A stretch of 64,000 bases of DNA from Rummeliibacillus suwonensis (GTDB lineage: Bacteria; Bacillota; Bacilli; Bacillales_A; Planococcaceae), in NCBI RefSeq assembly GCF_007896435.1, contig NZ_VCBL01000001.1, positions 1,625,857 to 1,689,856 of the forward strand, read 5' to 3'. Below, piece after piece: positions 36,655 to 45,800 of the stretch; the stretch's first letter is position 1; each line of letters begins with the position of its first letter. Under the pieces are notes generated by a model that was given only the letters and a program-made list of their open reading frames with translations, was not told the DNA's origin and did no database searches. The translations under genes and the position numbers were made by a program.

Positions 36655-36677
36655 CTGTGTATATACATTATACACTG
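36655..36677. promoter_or_regulatory. Predicted operator of the YtrA-type regulator
   Basis: CTGTGTATA and TATACACTG are inverted arms (8 of 9 match) around a five-base spacer. The site covers the -10 element of the operon promoter, which fits autorepression. Confidence 0.65.
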
Positions 36678-36694
36678 TTTGAAAAGAGAGTCAA
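36667..36694 (-). promoter_or_regulatory. Promoter of the YtrA-type operon
   Basis: On the minus strand TTGACT, 16 bases, TATAAT, 25 bases from the candidate start codons. It is overlapped by the palindromic operator. Confidence 0.78.
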
Positions 36695-36745
36695 TATTTT
36701 TACTAAACAATGGTTAAATAGTTATCATTTAAAGTAATCAATCAG

Positions 36746-36799
36746 ATAAAGTAAAGCTTCCATCAGTGGGGGTCTTACTGCCCGTTAACGCGGAATAAA
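36746..36799 (+). repeat. Family 1 repeat, copy H (minimal 54-bp form)
   Basis: The left end ATAAAGTAAAGCTTCCATCA with GTGGGGG is joined directly to the right end GTCTTACTGCCCGTTAACG and ATAAA. All hairpins are deleted. It shows the two ends that the family always keeps. Confidence 0.85.
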
Positions 36800-36955
36800 T
36801 AAAAAATTCTTTACGAAAAAATACGTTTCTATCGCAAAACATCTCCTAAATGAAGATAATAAAAACAGCACCGTATTAACAGTACTGCTGAGATAAACCG
36901 ATTAATATTTCCTTAATTACTTCTTCAAAAAAATCATTAAACGTATAATCTAATA

Positions 36956-37041
36956 ACATTTAGTCAAAGATGGGAGTAGACGGCTCCACACCGTCTTTAA
37001 ACTCCCTTTTCGCACGTTTGATAATTCAAACGTGTTTTTTA
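36956..37041 (+). ncRNA. Candidate small RNA with two hairpins
   Basis: A perfect TATAAT lies at 36944-36949, with a weak TTCTTC 17 bases upstream. The predicted transcript folds as GGGAGT-GACGG-loop-CCGTC-ACTCCC, then ends in a perfect CACGTTTG/CAAACGTG terminator with six T (37013-37041). No plus-strand gene lies upstream for this terminator to serve, and no credible frame is inside. A small RNA is the simplest reading. The weak -35 leaves doubt. Confidence 0.4.
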
Positions 37042-37371
37042 TTTTTGAACTACATCAATACAAGCATATAAAACACCACCGTAGTTATGTCCTGTTTATA
37101 AAACTTACTATATTGGGCGCTAGCCAAGCTCTTGATGTTTTTCATATATATGAAATCATACTTTGTCACTTATTCAACTTTCTTATGATTTTTAAAGATG
37201 CGCTCTCTAAGCCATTGAAAAGAAATTCTGCCGCATTGATCAGTTTGTTAGCGGACATAGAAAGTGCCTCTTCTAGACTAATAGGTTTATCATGCTGGGA
37301 GGTCCTGAAAATTTTATGAGTTGTTTTGATTACGGGCTCGCGCAAAGCATCTATTACATATACATAAAGAT

Positions 37372-37420
37372 AAAAATGGGTAGCCCAAACCACAATCGTG
37401 GTGTTGTGCTACCCATTTTA
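37372..37420 (-). terminator. Terminator after the chemoreceptor gene
   Basis: AAAATGGGTAGC pairs with GCTACCCATTTT outside an inner CCAC/GTGG hairpin, followed by T-rich sequence on the minus strand, 20 bases after the stop. The stretch 37042-37371 beyond it has no gene I can support. Confidence 0.85.
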
Positions 37421-37440
37421 GTGAATTTTTATACTAATCT

Positions 37441-39432
37441 TCAATCATTCTTCGAATCTGTATTAAATTTTTTGATGGCAGTAGAAAGTTCGTCACTTAA
37501 AAGCGTTAAGTTTTCAGAAGATGTCGAAACCGCTTCTACTGCATTTAATTGTTCTGTTGATGAAGCACTGACTTCCTCACATGCAGCCGCTGTTTCTTCT
37601 GAAGTTGCTGCGATATGTTGGATCAGTTCCACTACTTCATCTTTAAAATTCGTTACTTTCAGCACATCATCAGAAATTTCTTTAATCGAATTATCAAGAC
37701 GTTGAATCAGTTTAGAAATGCCATGGAATGCCTCACTTGTCGTTTCAACCACTTTGTTTTGGCTTTGGAAGGCTTTTTTCGTTTCTAGCATCTGCTCTGT
37801 AACTTGATTTGATTCTTCTTGTAAAGCATTAACTGTTTCACGTACTTCTTCTGTAGCCTTAGCAGATTGCTCAGCTAATTTTCTTACTTCATCTGCCACA
37901 ACTGCAAAACCTTTCCCGTGTTCTCCAGCTCTTGCCGCTTCAATGCTTGCATTCAATGCTAGAAGATTCGTCTGATTCGAAATTTCCATAATGATCTTCA
38001 TGACATTATTGATAGAACTGATTTTATTTTCTAAAGAAGAAATCATATTTGCCATTTCCGACATACTATTTCCCCATCCAGAGAAAGTAGTTTGTAAATG
38101 ATTGAATTGCTTTTGCCCACCTTTATTCACTTGATGTGCTTCCTCAGCAACTTCTTTCATGGCAATCGATTTTGAGTGAATTTCATTAATTTGATTACTC
38201 AAGGCTTGTGCATGTTCCCCTGCAGTTTCTGCACGTCCTGCGGAACTACTTGCCCCTTTAGCAATTTCAGTCATAGCTGCTGTTACTTCCTGACTTGATG
38301 CACTTGTTTCTTCTGCCAATGTATTTAATTTCGTAGAGTTTTCGTTTACTTGATGAGAAGATTTTTTAACAACTTGAATGATTGAACTCATATTTTCAGC
38401 CATTTTATTAAAATCATGTGACAGTTGTCCAATTTCATTTTTTCCATTATAGGTTGAACGAACCGTTAAATCTCCATTAGCCATTTTTCCCATTAAAGTC
38501 CTAAGTGCTTCTATTGGTTTTGTAATTCTAGCAATCAAGAATACTAAAGCTACAAATAGGATCACTAATAAGATAGCTGACATTAGAATAAAAATATTCC
38601 GAATATCCTTTGAAGTTTGATAGATTTGGTTTTCATCATAGACCGCAGCAATTTTCCAGTTTAAATTTGGCAATGTATCATAAATCGTTATATACGTTTT
38701 GTCTTTTTCATCTGTGCGGACAACGCCACTGTTTTTATGGCTTCCTAACATATCCTTTACATATGAGTAATTCGATAAATCTTTACCAAATTTTGTTGGA
38801 TGAGCAATCGCGGTTCCGTTGTTTCCTATAATAATGGGAAAACCGTGATATCCTAATTCACGTTTTGAAATTTCTTTTGATAAATTTGATAATAAAATAT
38901 CCGTTCCTACAACACCAATCACTTTTCCATTTTTCACGACAGCTTTTGCTGCGGTGATTGCATATGATTTAGTAGCTTGATCGATATATGGGGTAGTCCA
39001 ATAAACCTTATCTGGATTATTGTATGCATTTTTATACCAATCTCGAGAAGTAGGATCAAAATCCTTCCCTAAATCAACTTTTGGTAAAATATCGAGATGT
39101 CGATTTGTTTGCGCATAATAAACAGAGGAAGCTGAAGTATATATGGACAAAAAGTCGTTAAACTTCGTACTCACTTCTTTGGCTGAAGAAGATCCTTTAT
39201 AATTGAGAACTTCAGATGATTTTGAAAACTGAATAATGCCTTTTTCATAACTTCCAAGATAGTTTTCGATGGAAGAAGACATTTCCGTAACAAACACTTG
39301 ACTTTGCGCTTTTAAATTAGCACTTGTTTTATGATTGACCGTATAAGTACTTACAGCATTCAATAAAAGAACCCCAATTACAACAAGCGCTATAACAGTA
39401 CTTATTATTTTCCATTTTATTGTTTTTCCCAT
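37441..39432 (-). CDS. Methyl-accepting chemotaxis protein with dCache sensor
   Basis: The 663-residue transmembrane chemoreceptor has TM1 at about 7-28, an extracellular double-Cache domain to about 275, TM2 at about 280-303, HAMP to about 355, then the cytoplasmic signalling rod. The hairpin tip is [20 protein letters not shown]. The Cache segment [17 protein letters not shown] and TTPYID keeps the Arg-x-Trp-Tyr, Tyr and Asp pattern linked with amino acid binding, so an amino acid ligand is likely (inference). ATG at 39432 has GGAAGGG upstream. No che genes are nearby. Confidence 0.93.
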   Translation of the reverse strand: MGKTIKWKIISTVIALVVIGVLLLNAVSTYTVNHKTSANLKAQSQVFVTEMSSSIENYLGSYEKGIIQFSKSSEVLNYKGSSSAKEVSTKFNDFLSIYTSASSVYYAQTNRHLDILPKVDLGKDFDPTSRDWYKNAYNNPDKVYWTTPYIDQATKSYAITAAKAVVKNGKVIGVVGTDILLSNLSKEISKRELGYHGFPIIIGNNGTAIAHPTKFGKDLSNYSYVKDMLGSHKNSGVVRTDEKDKTYITIYDTLPNLNWKIAAVYDENQIYQTSKDIRNIFILMSAILLVILFVALVFLIARITKPIEALRTLMGKMANGDLTVRSTYNGKNEIGQLSHDFNKMAENMSSIIQVVKKSSHQVNENSTKLNTLAEETSASSQEVTAAMTEIAKGASSSAGRAETAGEHAQALSNQINEIHSKSIAMKEVAEEAHQVNKGGQKQFNHLQTTFSGWGNSMSEMANMISSLENKISSINNVMKIIMEISNQTNLLALNASIEAARAGEHGKGFAVVADEVRKLAEQSAKATEEVRETVNALQEESNQVTEQMLETKKAFQSQNKVVETTSEAFHGISKLIQRLDNSIKEISDDVLKVTNFKDEVVELIQHIAATSEETAAACEEVSASSTEQLNAVEAVSTSSENLTLLSDELSTAIKKFNTDSKND

Positions 39433-39780
39433 GGTTTTCTGTCCCTTCCACATACATTAAAACAAAAGTACAAATTGACTATCCCAATAGAAAAATAGTC
39501 ATATGACTTAAGTTCATCACTAAGTATAACAAATTATGTATTAAAAGTTCATAAAATATTTACAAAAATCTAGTAATTTAAAAAAACATTTTTTTGAATC
39601 CATTTCATCCGCCTGATGTTTTATGATAGCCGACTTTCTAGATTATAAAATTAAGCCTTATTATAGAAAGCCTTTTCCTTTATGATTATTCAGAAAAAAT
39701 TTTAATTTACCCTGTTGTATAATAGATAACTATGGTAGAATATTTGTTATATTAAATTTCAATCTAAGGAGTGCTTACTA
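39433..39780. other. Divergent gap between chemoreceptor and aminotransferase
   Basis: About 350 AT-rich bases. A TATAAT-like TGTATAATAG lies about 60 bases before the aminotransferase start, but no convincing -35 was seen. No repeat or terminator is recognised. Confidence 0.4.
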
Positions 39781-40962
39781 GTGAAAATCGAACGATCAAA
39801 GAAAATGGCTATGTTTCCAAAAGCAATATTCGGAGATTTAAAAGCCGCCGCCAATCGTAAAGCAGCTACAGGTACAAAGCTGATCGATTTGAGTCTTGGT
39901 AGCCCCGATCTACCACCAGATGAAAAAGTGCGTACAGAACTTTCAAAACAAGCAGCTTTGGCAAGTTCATACGGTTATACTTTAGGCGGAACAACAAAAT
40001 TCTACAAAGCTGTTGCCAATTATTATAAACGCCGCAGCAATGTTGATTTAGATCCCGAAACGGAAATTATTCAAACAATGGGTTCTCAAGAAGGATTGGT
40101 TCATGTCCCTATGGCCTTTTGTAACCCAGGGGATTATGTATTAACAACTAATCCCGCCTATGTAGCCTATGATGCCGGTATTCACTTAGCCGAAGCGATT
40201 CCTTATTATATGCCTTTATTAGAAGAAAACTCTTTTTTACCAGACCTTGATGCAATACCTGCTGAAATCACTGAAAAAGCGAAAATGATGATTTTAAATT
40301 TACCTGGAAATCCCGTTCCTGCAATGCCTTCAATAGATTTTTTCACTCAAGTTGTAGCATTTGCGAAAAAATACAATATTATCGTGCTTCATGATGCTGC
40401 CTATTCAGAATTCTATTTTGATGGTGGGCACCCAATGAGTTTCTTATCAACACCAGGTGCAAAAGAAGTAGGAATGGAAATCAATTCACTTTCTAAAAGT
40501 TTCAGTTTAGCAGGCGCTCGTATCGCATATATTGCTGGTAATGCTGAAATGGTTTCTATTATTCAAGAACTAAAATCGAATCTTGACTATGGTACGTATA
40601 GACCTATTCAAGATGCGGCTTGTGTAGCTTTAGACAATGCTGAAGAAATTACGGATCGTTTACGTGCAGTCTTTACAAAACGTCACCGTATTTTAGTAGA
40701 TGGACTAAAGAAGATTGGCTGGACTGTTACCCCTTCAAATGGTGGTATGTTCGTTTTTGCAAAATATCCTAACCAAGAATTGAATGATATCGATTTTGTC
40801 TATGAAGCAATTGAAAAAACAGGTGTCGTGATGGTTCCTGGCTCCATTTTTGGTGAAGCAGGGAAAAACTATGTTCGTCTTGCGCTAGTTCAGGATGAAA
40901 CCCTACTTGAAGAGGCTGTAGAACGCTTGGGAAAGCTTTCTAAAATAGAAGTTGGTATTTAA
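39781..40962 (+). CDS. PLP-dependent class I/II aminotransferase (DapL/PatA-like group)
   Basis: The 393-residue enzyme has fold-type I landmarks: substrate loop LSLGSPDLPPDE, LNLPGNPVPA, the PLP Lys in NSLSKSFSLAGAR and a C-terminal substrate Arg in VRLALV. The sequence resembles LL-diaminopimelate aminotransferase-like proteins of Bacillales, which are often annotated that way without proof. The exact substrate is unknown. The start is GTG with AAGGAG nine bases upstream. It is a single gene. Confidence 0.88.
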   Translation: MKIERSKKMAMFPKAIFGDLKAAANRKAATGTKLIDLSLGSPDLPPDEKVRTELSKQAALASSYGYTLGGTTKFYKAVANYYKRRSNVDLDPETEIIQTMGSQEGLVHVPMAFCNPGDYVLTTNPAYVAYDAGIHLAEAIPYYMPLLEENSFLPDLDAIPAEITEKAKMMILNLPGNPVPAMPSIDFFTQVVAFAKKYNIIVLHDAAYSEFYFDGGHPMSFLSTPGAKEVGMEINSLSKSFSLAGARIAYIAGNAEMVSIIQELKSNLDYGTYRPIQDAACVALDNAEEITDRLRAVFTKRHRILVDGLKKIGWTVTPSNGGMFVFAKYPNQELNDIDFVYEAIEKTGVVMVPGSIFGEAGKNYVRLALVQDETLLEEAVERLGKLSKIEVGI

Positions 40963-41020
40963 ACGAAAATTCCAAACCAATCAATTGAGAAATGCGTAAC
41001 TGTTTAAAAAATTCTGTTCT

Positions 41021-41150
41021 ATAAAGTGAAAACTCACCCAGTATGATTTTCTTCATCTTATTGGGTGGCAATTGAATCAGTTAAGTTTTTACAGACGGTT
41101 ATTCTCTCCGTATACGGTCTTGTACTATGATAGGGGATCAAAAAGGCTTC
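41021..41150 (+). repeat. Family 1 repeat, copy I (strongly diverged)
   Basis: It starts ATAAAGTGAAAACTCACCCA. The first hairpin is re-formed from different bases (CACCCA/TGGGTG), with the conserved TTTTCTTCATC loop. Traces of the core (TTTTTACAGACGGTTATTC) and right end (GGTCTTGTACTAT) remain. Confidence 0.55.
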
Positions 41151-41159
41151 GACTAGTTA

Positions 41160-41205
41160 ATAAAAAATCTGCTCATTCTCATGTACAGAATGAGCAGATT
41201 TTTTA
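41160..41205. terminator. Strong bidirectional terminator
   Basis: A perfect 18-bp stem, AAAAAATCTGCTCATTCT with its complement, and a 7-base loop. It can end the aminotransferase transcript rightward and back up the arg terminator leftward. Confidence 0.88.
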
Positions 41206-41250
41206 TTACTCTATATGAAAAGAAGCAGATCACCATAATTTATAACAAAA

Positions 41251-41314
41251 TAAAAAGTGCTCCCAAATAAGAGAAAAGGTACCCGTTCCTTTTCTTTTTT
41301 AGAAGCACATTAAA
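41251..41314 (-). terminator. Terminator after argD
   Basis: An outer GTGCT/AGCAC and inner GAAAAGG/CCTTTTC pairing followed by TTTTTA on the minus strand, 60 bases after argD. Confidence 0.7.
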
Positions 41315-41373
41315 AGAGGTTATTTGCTGTGAATAGCGGTTCTCGGAGCGCCTTAATTCACGATGATTATTGA

Positions 41374-42513
41374 TTATTTTGATGTGGTGACTGGAATGGA
41401 AGCTTGTAAAATTTCAACTGCTTGATCTAATTCATCATAGCTTACTGTAAGAGGTGGCAATAAACGCATAACTTTCTCTCCAGCTGGAACAAGCAATAAT
41501 CCATTCTTGTCTGCTATTTCAACTAACTTTGATGAATTTTCGCAAGTAATCCCTAGCAATAAGCCCATTCCCCTTACTTCAACTGTAGGTGGTAAGGCTG
41601 CCTTTAATTTTTCTTTAAAGTATTGTGATTTATCCTGAACTGTTTTTAAAAATTTCTCTGTAAAAATTTCATTTACAACAGCTGTTGCTACTGCCATTGC
41701 TAACGGATTTCCACCAAATGTCGTACCATGAGTTCCTGGACCAAAGCTATCATATAATTCTGCTGTTCCAAGCATAGCTCCAATTGGGAAACCGCCTGCC
41801 AATCCCTTTGCAAGTGTCACAATATCTGGTTTTAATGCGGTTTGCTCATAGGCATAAGCAGTTCCTGTACGCCCAATCCCTGTTTGTACTTCATCTACAA
41901 TGCATAGAATGCCTTTTTCATCACAGATTTTTTGAATAGCTTCAGCAAATTCTGGTGTGATGACGTGAACTCCCCCTTCGCCTTGTACGACTTCTAACAT
42001 AATAGCGGCAGTTTCATCATCCACTGTTGCACGTAAACTTTCAACATCGTTAAAAGGAATATAGCTGAATTTCTCTACAATTGGTCCAAATCCATTATGT
42101 ACTTTATCTTGACCAGTTGCTGACATGGCACCAAAAGTTCGACCATGGAAAGAATCCAAACAAGTAATAATCTTATGTTTACCTGTATGCTTTCTGGCTA
42201 ATTTGATCGCCGCTTCATTTGCCTCTGTCCCACTATTACAGAAAAAAGCATATGACAAATGTGTATTCTTTACCAATTTTTCTGCTAATTGTTCTTGGTA
42301 TGGACTCTCAAATAAATTGGATATATGCCAAAGTAATTCACTTTGATGTTTGATTGCATCAACCAAAATTGGATTTGCATGACCTAAACTTAATACAGCG
42401 ATGCCGCTTGTGAAATCTAAATAAGATTTACCATTCTTATCCCATACTTTTGTTCCAAGACCTTTTACAAGTTGGATAGGTCTTCTTTTGTAATTGTCAA
42501 ATAATGCACTCAT
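41374..42513 (-). CDS. argD: Acetylornithine aminotransferase
   Basis: The 379-residue PLP enzyme converts N-acetylglutamate semialdehyde to N-acetylornithine. The PLP Lys lies in TLAKGLAGGFPIGAM. FCNSGTEANEAAIKLAR and VQTGIGRTG are conserved. It overlaps argB by four bases and ends the argC-argJ-argB-argD operon. No argF or carAB follows, so citrulline synthesis genes must lie elsewhere. Confidence 0.96.
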   Translation of the reverse strand: MSALFDNYKRRPIQLVKGLGTKVWDKNGKSYLDFTSGIAVLSLGHANPILVDAIKHQSELLWHISNLFESPYQEQLAEKLVKNTHLSYAFFCNSGTEANEAAIKLARKHTGKHKIITCLDSFHGRTFGAMSATGQDKVHNGFGPIVEKFSYIPFNDVESLRATVDDETAAIMLEVVQGEGGVHVITPEFAEAIQKICDEKGILCIVDEVQTGIGRTGTAYAYEQTALKPDIVTLAKGLAGGFPIGAMLGTAELYDSFGPGTHGTTFGGNPLAMAVATAVVNEIFTEKFLKTVQDKSQYFKEKLKAALPPTVEVRGMGLLLGITCENSSKLVEIADKNGLLLVPAGEKVMRLLPPLTVSYDELDQAVEILQASIPVTTSK

Positions 42514-43289
42514 AACAGTACTCCTTCTTTTGAAATTTTTGTTCCTTCAAAATGTTGATTGACAATATGAATAGCTGGAATCCCCGCCTCTAAACATTCA
42601 ATAGCTGCTTGCACTTTTGGGATCATTCCACCATAGATATCTTCCGATTGAATCCATTGTCGGATTTTCTCAGGATTTACTTCTTTTTGCACTTCATCGT
42701 TAATTTTAATACCAGCAGTGTCAGTTACTAGCAACAATGCATCCGCATCGAGAGCTAATGCAAGTTCACTTGCCACCGTATCACCATTGATATTCAGCGG
42801 AATTCCTTCCTCTGTAGCGCCAAAACACGCAATAACAGGGAGTTTTCCTTCTTCTAAGTATTTTTGAATCGTTTCATGATGAACATTTTTGATCTTTCCT
42901 ACATATCCATAAGTCGATTTGTCGAGAAAATCACTTTCAAAAATAGTTCCATCTATTCCATTTAAACCTATTGATTGAATACCCGAAGCGTTTAGTTCAT
43001 TCGTTAAAAGTGGATTAACTTGATCAACAAGTGCTTGCTGCACAATTCCAACTGCTTCTTTTGAAGTAAAACGAATACCATTTACAGTCTTATAAGCAAT
43101 GTTGCTATCCTGTAATGCCGCATTGATCGCTGGACCACCACCATGAACGATGATAATTTCATCACCTTTCGCTAAGTGATTCTTTAATGTGGCAAAAAAC
43201 GATGGATCAAGACCTGCCAACATACTTCCACCCAGTTTGATGACTAATTTTTTATGATCTGTATGTGGCATTGATTTGGACATAGTCAT
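42510..43289 (-). CDS. argB: Acetylglutamate kinase
   Basis: The 259-residue kinase phosphorylates N-acetylglutamate. LVIKLGGSML and VHGGGPAINAAL form the ATP and substrate loops, and GDTVASELALALDAD is conserved. It starts inside the 3' end of argJ (38-base overlap). ATG at 43289 is favoured, with GGGGGTG upstream. Later ATGs at 43283 or 43271 are possible. The overlap implies translational coupling. Confidence 0.95.
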   Translation of the reverse strand: MTMSKSMPHTDHKKLVIKLGGSMLAGLDPSFFATLKNHLAKGDEIIIVHGGGPAINAALQDSNIAYKTVNGIRFTSKEAVGIVQQALVDQVNPLLTNELNASGIQSIGLNGIDGTIFESDFLDKSTYGYVGKIKNVHHETIQKYLEEGKLPVIACFGATEEGIPLNINGDTVASELALALDADALLLVTDTAGIKINDEVQKEVNPEKIRQWIQSEDIYGGMIPKVQAAIECLEAGIPAIHIVNQHFEGTKISKEGVLL

Positions 43290-44478
43290 ATGTTAAATCA
43301 CACCCCCATGCAGTTCCCTTACCATCACCAATTCCCATATCAACTGCGATTTTCACTTCGTTTTCCTTCAAATATTCAGTTAATTGATCATTTAAAAATA
43401 GAATAGGCTCACCAAATTCTACAACTGGAATTTCGCCGATGTGGATTTTAATGGTTTCTGGGTCCACTGTCATACCACTATACCCAACTGCGCAAATGAT
43501 TCTACCCCAGTTGGCATCACAGCCAAAGACAGCGGTTTTCACCAAGGAGGATCCTACAACTGTTTTGGCAATTTGTAATGCTTCCACATCTGTTTTGGCT
43601 CCTGTCACGTTGACCTCGATTAACTTTGTTGCACCTTCCCCATCTTTGGCAATCATTTTAGATAAGTCTTCACATGCTGCCTTGAAAGCTTCTGTAAAGA
43701 CATTCCAATCTGGATGATTGGGCGTTAACTCATTGTTGCCTGCCAAGCCATTTGCCAACACAAGCACCGTATCATTGGTAGATGTATCCCCATCAACTGT
43801 GATTGCATTAAAAGTTTTTTCAGTAGTATCCGCAAGTAATGCTTGTAATGTTTCATGACTAATATTAGCATCTGTTGTGATATAGGCTAGCATTGTTGCC
43901 ATGTTTGGTTTAATCATACCAGATCCTTTTGCGACTCCTGCAATGATCACTTCTTTACCATCTATTTTTAGATTATAGGCTGTATGCTTCGTGGCTGTAT
44001 CTGTCGTAAGGATCGCTTGTGAAAAGTCTAATGCGTCTTCCAGTTGAGAACCCACTTCGATTTTTTCAATCCCTGCTTTGACGATATCCATTGGCATTAA
44101 TTCACCAATAACACCTGTTGAACAGATACCTACTAGATCTTGTGCAATGCCTAATTTTTCGGCTGTTAACTTTTGCATTGTATAAGCATCATCTGCACCT
44201 TGTGATCCTGTACATGCATTTGCATTTCCAGAATTCACAATGATTGCTTGCATTTTTCCTGTATTTTGAACTACGTCTTTGGATAATAATATTGGTGCAG
44301 CTTTGATGACATTTGTTGTAAATACACCTGCTACATTCGCAGGGACCTCACTCACTAATAACGCTAAATCTTTCTTTTTATGTTTAAGGCCACAATGGAT
44401 ACCTGCTGCTTTATATCCTTTTGGCGAAATAATATTATGACTTGCACTTCTCTTTAATTTATCTGAAACGGTCACCAT
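43252..44478 (-). CDS. argJ: Bifunctional ornithine acetyltransferase / N-acetylglutamate synthase
   Basis: The 408-residue enzyme recycles the acetyl group from acetylornithine to glutamate and can also use acetyl-CoA. It self-cleaves before the conserved Thr in KPNMATMLAYITTDA to give two chains. The HCGLKHKKKDLAL start and VNSGNANACTG are typical. AGGGGGGAG precedes ATG. It lies 13 bases after argC. Confidence 0.96.
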   Translation of the reverse strand: MVTVSDKLKRSASHNIISPKGYKAAGIHCGLKHKKKDLALLVSEVPANVAGVFTTNVIKAAPILLSKDVVQNTGKMQAIIVNSGNANACTGSQGADDAYTMQKLTAEKLGIAQDLVGICSTGVIGELMPMDIVKAGIEKIEVGSQLEDALDFSQAILTTDTATKHTAYNLKIDGKEVIIAGVAKGSGMIKPNMATMLAYITTDANISHETLQALLADTTEKTFNAITVDGDTSTNDTVLVLANGLAGNNELTPNHPDWNVFTEAFKAACEDLSKMIAKDGEGATKLIEVNVTGAKTDVEALQIAKTVVGSSLVKTAVFGCDANWGRIICAVGYSGMTVDPETIKIHIGEIPVVEFGEPILFLNDQLTEYLKENEVKIAVDMGIGDGKGTAWGCDLTYDYVQINATYRS

Positions 44479-44491
44479 ACGTTTCTCCCCC

Positions 44492-45526
44492 CTAAATCCA
44501 AATTGGAATTTGTGTTAAACCTGTTGTTTCTTCTAAACCAAACATGACATTCATATTTTGAATGGCCTGACCTGCAGCACCTTTGACTAAGTTGTCGATA
44601 ACAGAAATGATCGTGGCACGTCCTGTACGTTCATCCACATTTATATGAATATCACAATAATTTGTTCCTCTAACTTGACTAGTACTAACCTTTGAAGTTT
44701 TTTCAATAATCCGAATAAATGAATTTTGATCGTATTTATTATGTAGACTTTGTAGAAGATCTTCCTTTGATACGCCTTCTTTTAACTTTGCATAACTAGT
44801 CGCCATAATACCACGATTCATCGGTACCAAATGTGTTGAAAAAGTAATTGGACTATCTTTATGAGCAAACATTGCCATTGCCTGTTCAATCTCTGGAATG
44901 TGTTGATGCTGATTGATTTTGTAAATGGCTGTGCTATCGTTTGCTTCACAAAAATGGTTGTTGGCATTTGGCTTGTTCCCTGCCCCACTTATACCACTTT
45001 TGGCATCAATTATAAGATTTTCTGAATCGATCAGGTCATCATGTAATAGTGGTAATAATGACAATAAAACAGCCGTTGGATAACAGCCCGGATTGGCAAT
45101 CAAATTTGCTTTCTTGATTTCTTTACGATTCCATTCGGTTAATCCATAAACACTTTTATCAATAAATGGTTGTGGAGCTGAAGGCAACTTATACCATTTT
45201 TCATAATCTTCTGTATTCTTGATTCGGAAATCTCCTGAAAGATCAATTACTTTTATATGTTCAGTAAGGACTTCTGGAATTAGCTTACTTGATACGCCTG
45301 ATGGAGTGCTTGTAAAAATGACGTCTAACTTTTGCAATGCTTCAGGTTCAATTTTTTGTAATGGCTGATCGATTATTCTTCGGAGATGTGTATATTTATT
45401 CGAAAATGAAACGCCATCCTCTGATGAAGAGAAGAGATGGATTTTTTCAATTTCTGAATGATTATACAAAAACCTTAATAATTCTAGACCACCATACCCT
45501 GTTGCTCCAATTATACCAACCTGCAT
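44492..45526 (-). CDS. argC: N-acetyl-gamma-glutamyl-phosphate reductase
   Basis: The 344-residue NADPH-dependent reductase makes N-acetylglutamate semialdehyde. MQVGIIGATGYGGLELLR is the dinucleotide fold, and the catalytic Cys lies in IANPGCYPTAVLL. ATG at 45526 is used because GAGGTG lies six bases before it; an earlier GTG overlaps that site. It is the first gene of argCJBD, behind a good promoter and a possible ARG box. Confidence 0.97.
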   Translation of the reverse strand: MQVGIIGATGYGGLELLRFLYNHSEIEKIHLFSSSEDGVSFSNKYTHLRRIIDQPLQKIEPEALQKLDVIFTSTPSGVSSKLIPEVLTEHIKVIDLSGDFRIKNTEDYEKWYKLPSAPQPFIDKSVYGLTEWNRKEIKKANLIANPGCYPTAVLLSLLPLLHDDLIDSENLIIDAKSGISGAGNKPNANNHFCEANDSTAIYKINQHQHIPEIEQAMAMFAHKDSPITFSTHLVPMNRGIMATSYAKLKEGVSKEDLLQSLHNKYDQNSFIRIIEKTSKVSTSQVRGTNYCDIHINVDERTGRATIISVIDNLVKGAAGQAIQNMNVMFGLEETTGLTQIPIWI

Positions 45527-45555
45527 TGCTCTCACCTCTTGTATATGATGTTACT

Positions 45556-45584
45556 ATTATATGTTTGGATATTTATAAAGTCAA
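45556..45584 (-). promoter_or_regulatory. Promoter of argCJBD
   Basis: On the minus strand TTGACT, 17 bases, TATAAT, ending about 30 bases before the argC start codon. Confidence 0.85.
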
Positions 45585-45601
45585 TTGTATTTTTATTATT
45601 T
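45584..45601. promoter_or_regulatory. Possible ArgR/AhrC box
   Basis: ATTGTATTTTTATTATTT agrees with the ARG-box form WNTGNATWWWWATNCANW except at two positions. It abuts the -35 of the argC promoter, a sensible place for arginine repression. AT-rich sequence makes chance matches possible. Confidence 0.45.
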
Positions 45602-45644
45602 ATTAATTTTTTTAAAATAGAATGCTTTAGAATTCAAATTTAAA

Positions 45645-45688
45645 AAGAAAAACATCCTAATGGCTTTTGTAACCATCAGAATGTTCTT
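45645..45688 (-). terminator. Terminator after the AI-2E family gene
   Basis: AACATTCTGATGG pairs imperfectly with CCATTAGGATGTT, followed by TTTCTTTTT on the minus strand. It lies about 110 bases beyond the stop. Confidence 0.7.
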
Positions 45689-45800
45689 TCTCAATTGGTT
45701 TATTCGTAAAAACACTTTAAACAGGTAAGTTGCATTTAAAATGATGCATGTCTTAGAAATGTCAAATGTGATTTTTGACGAAGAGCCTTTGGATTTCACA

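Noticed and set aside
37166..37393. 75-residue minus-strand frame overlapping the chemoreceptor terminator
   Set aside because: It begins inside the terminator hairpin and lacks a ribosome binding site. The C-terminal part looks protein-like (EEALSMSANKLINAAEFL) and could be a gene relic, but no family was recognised.
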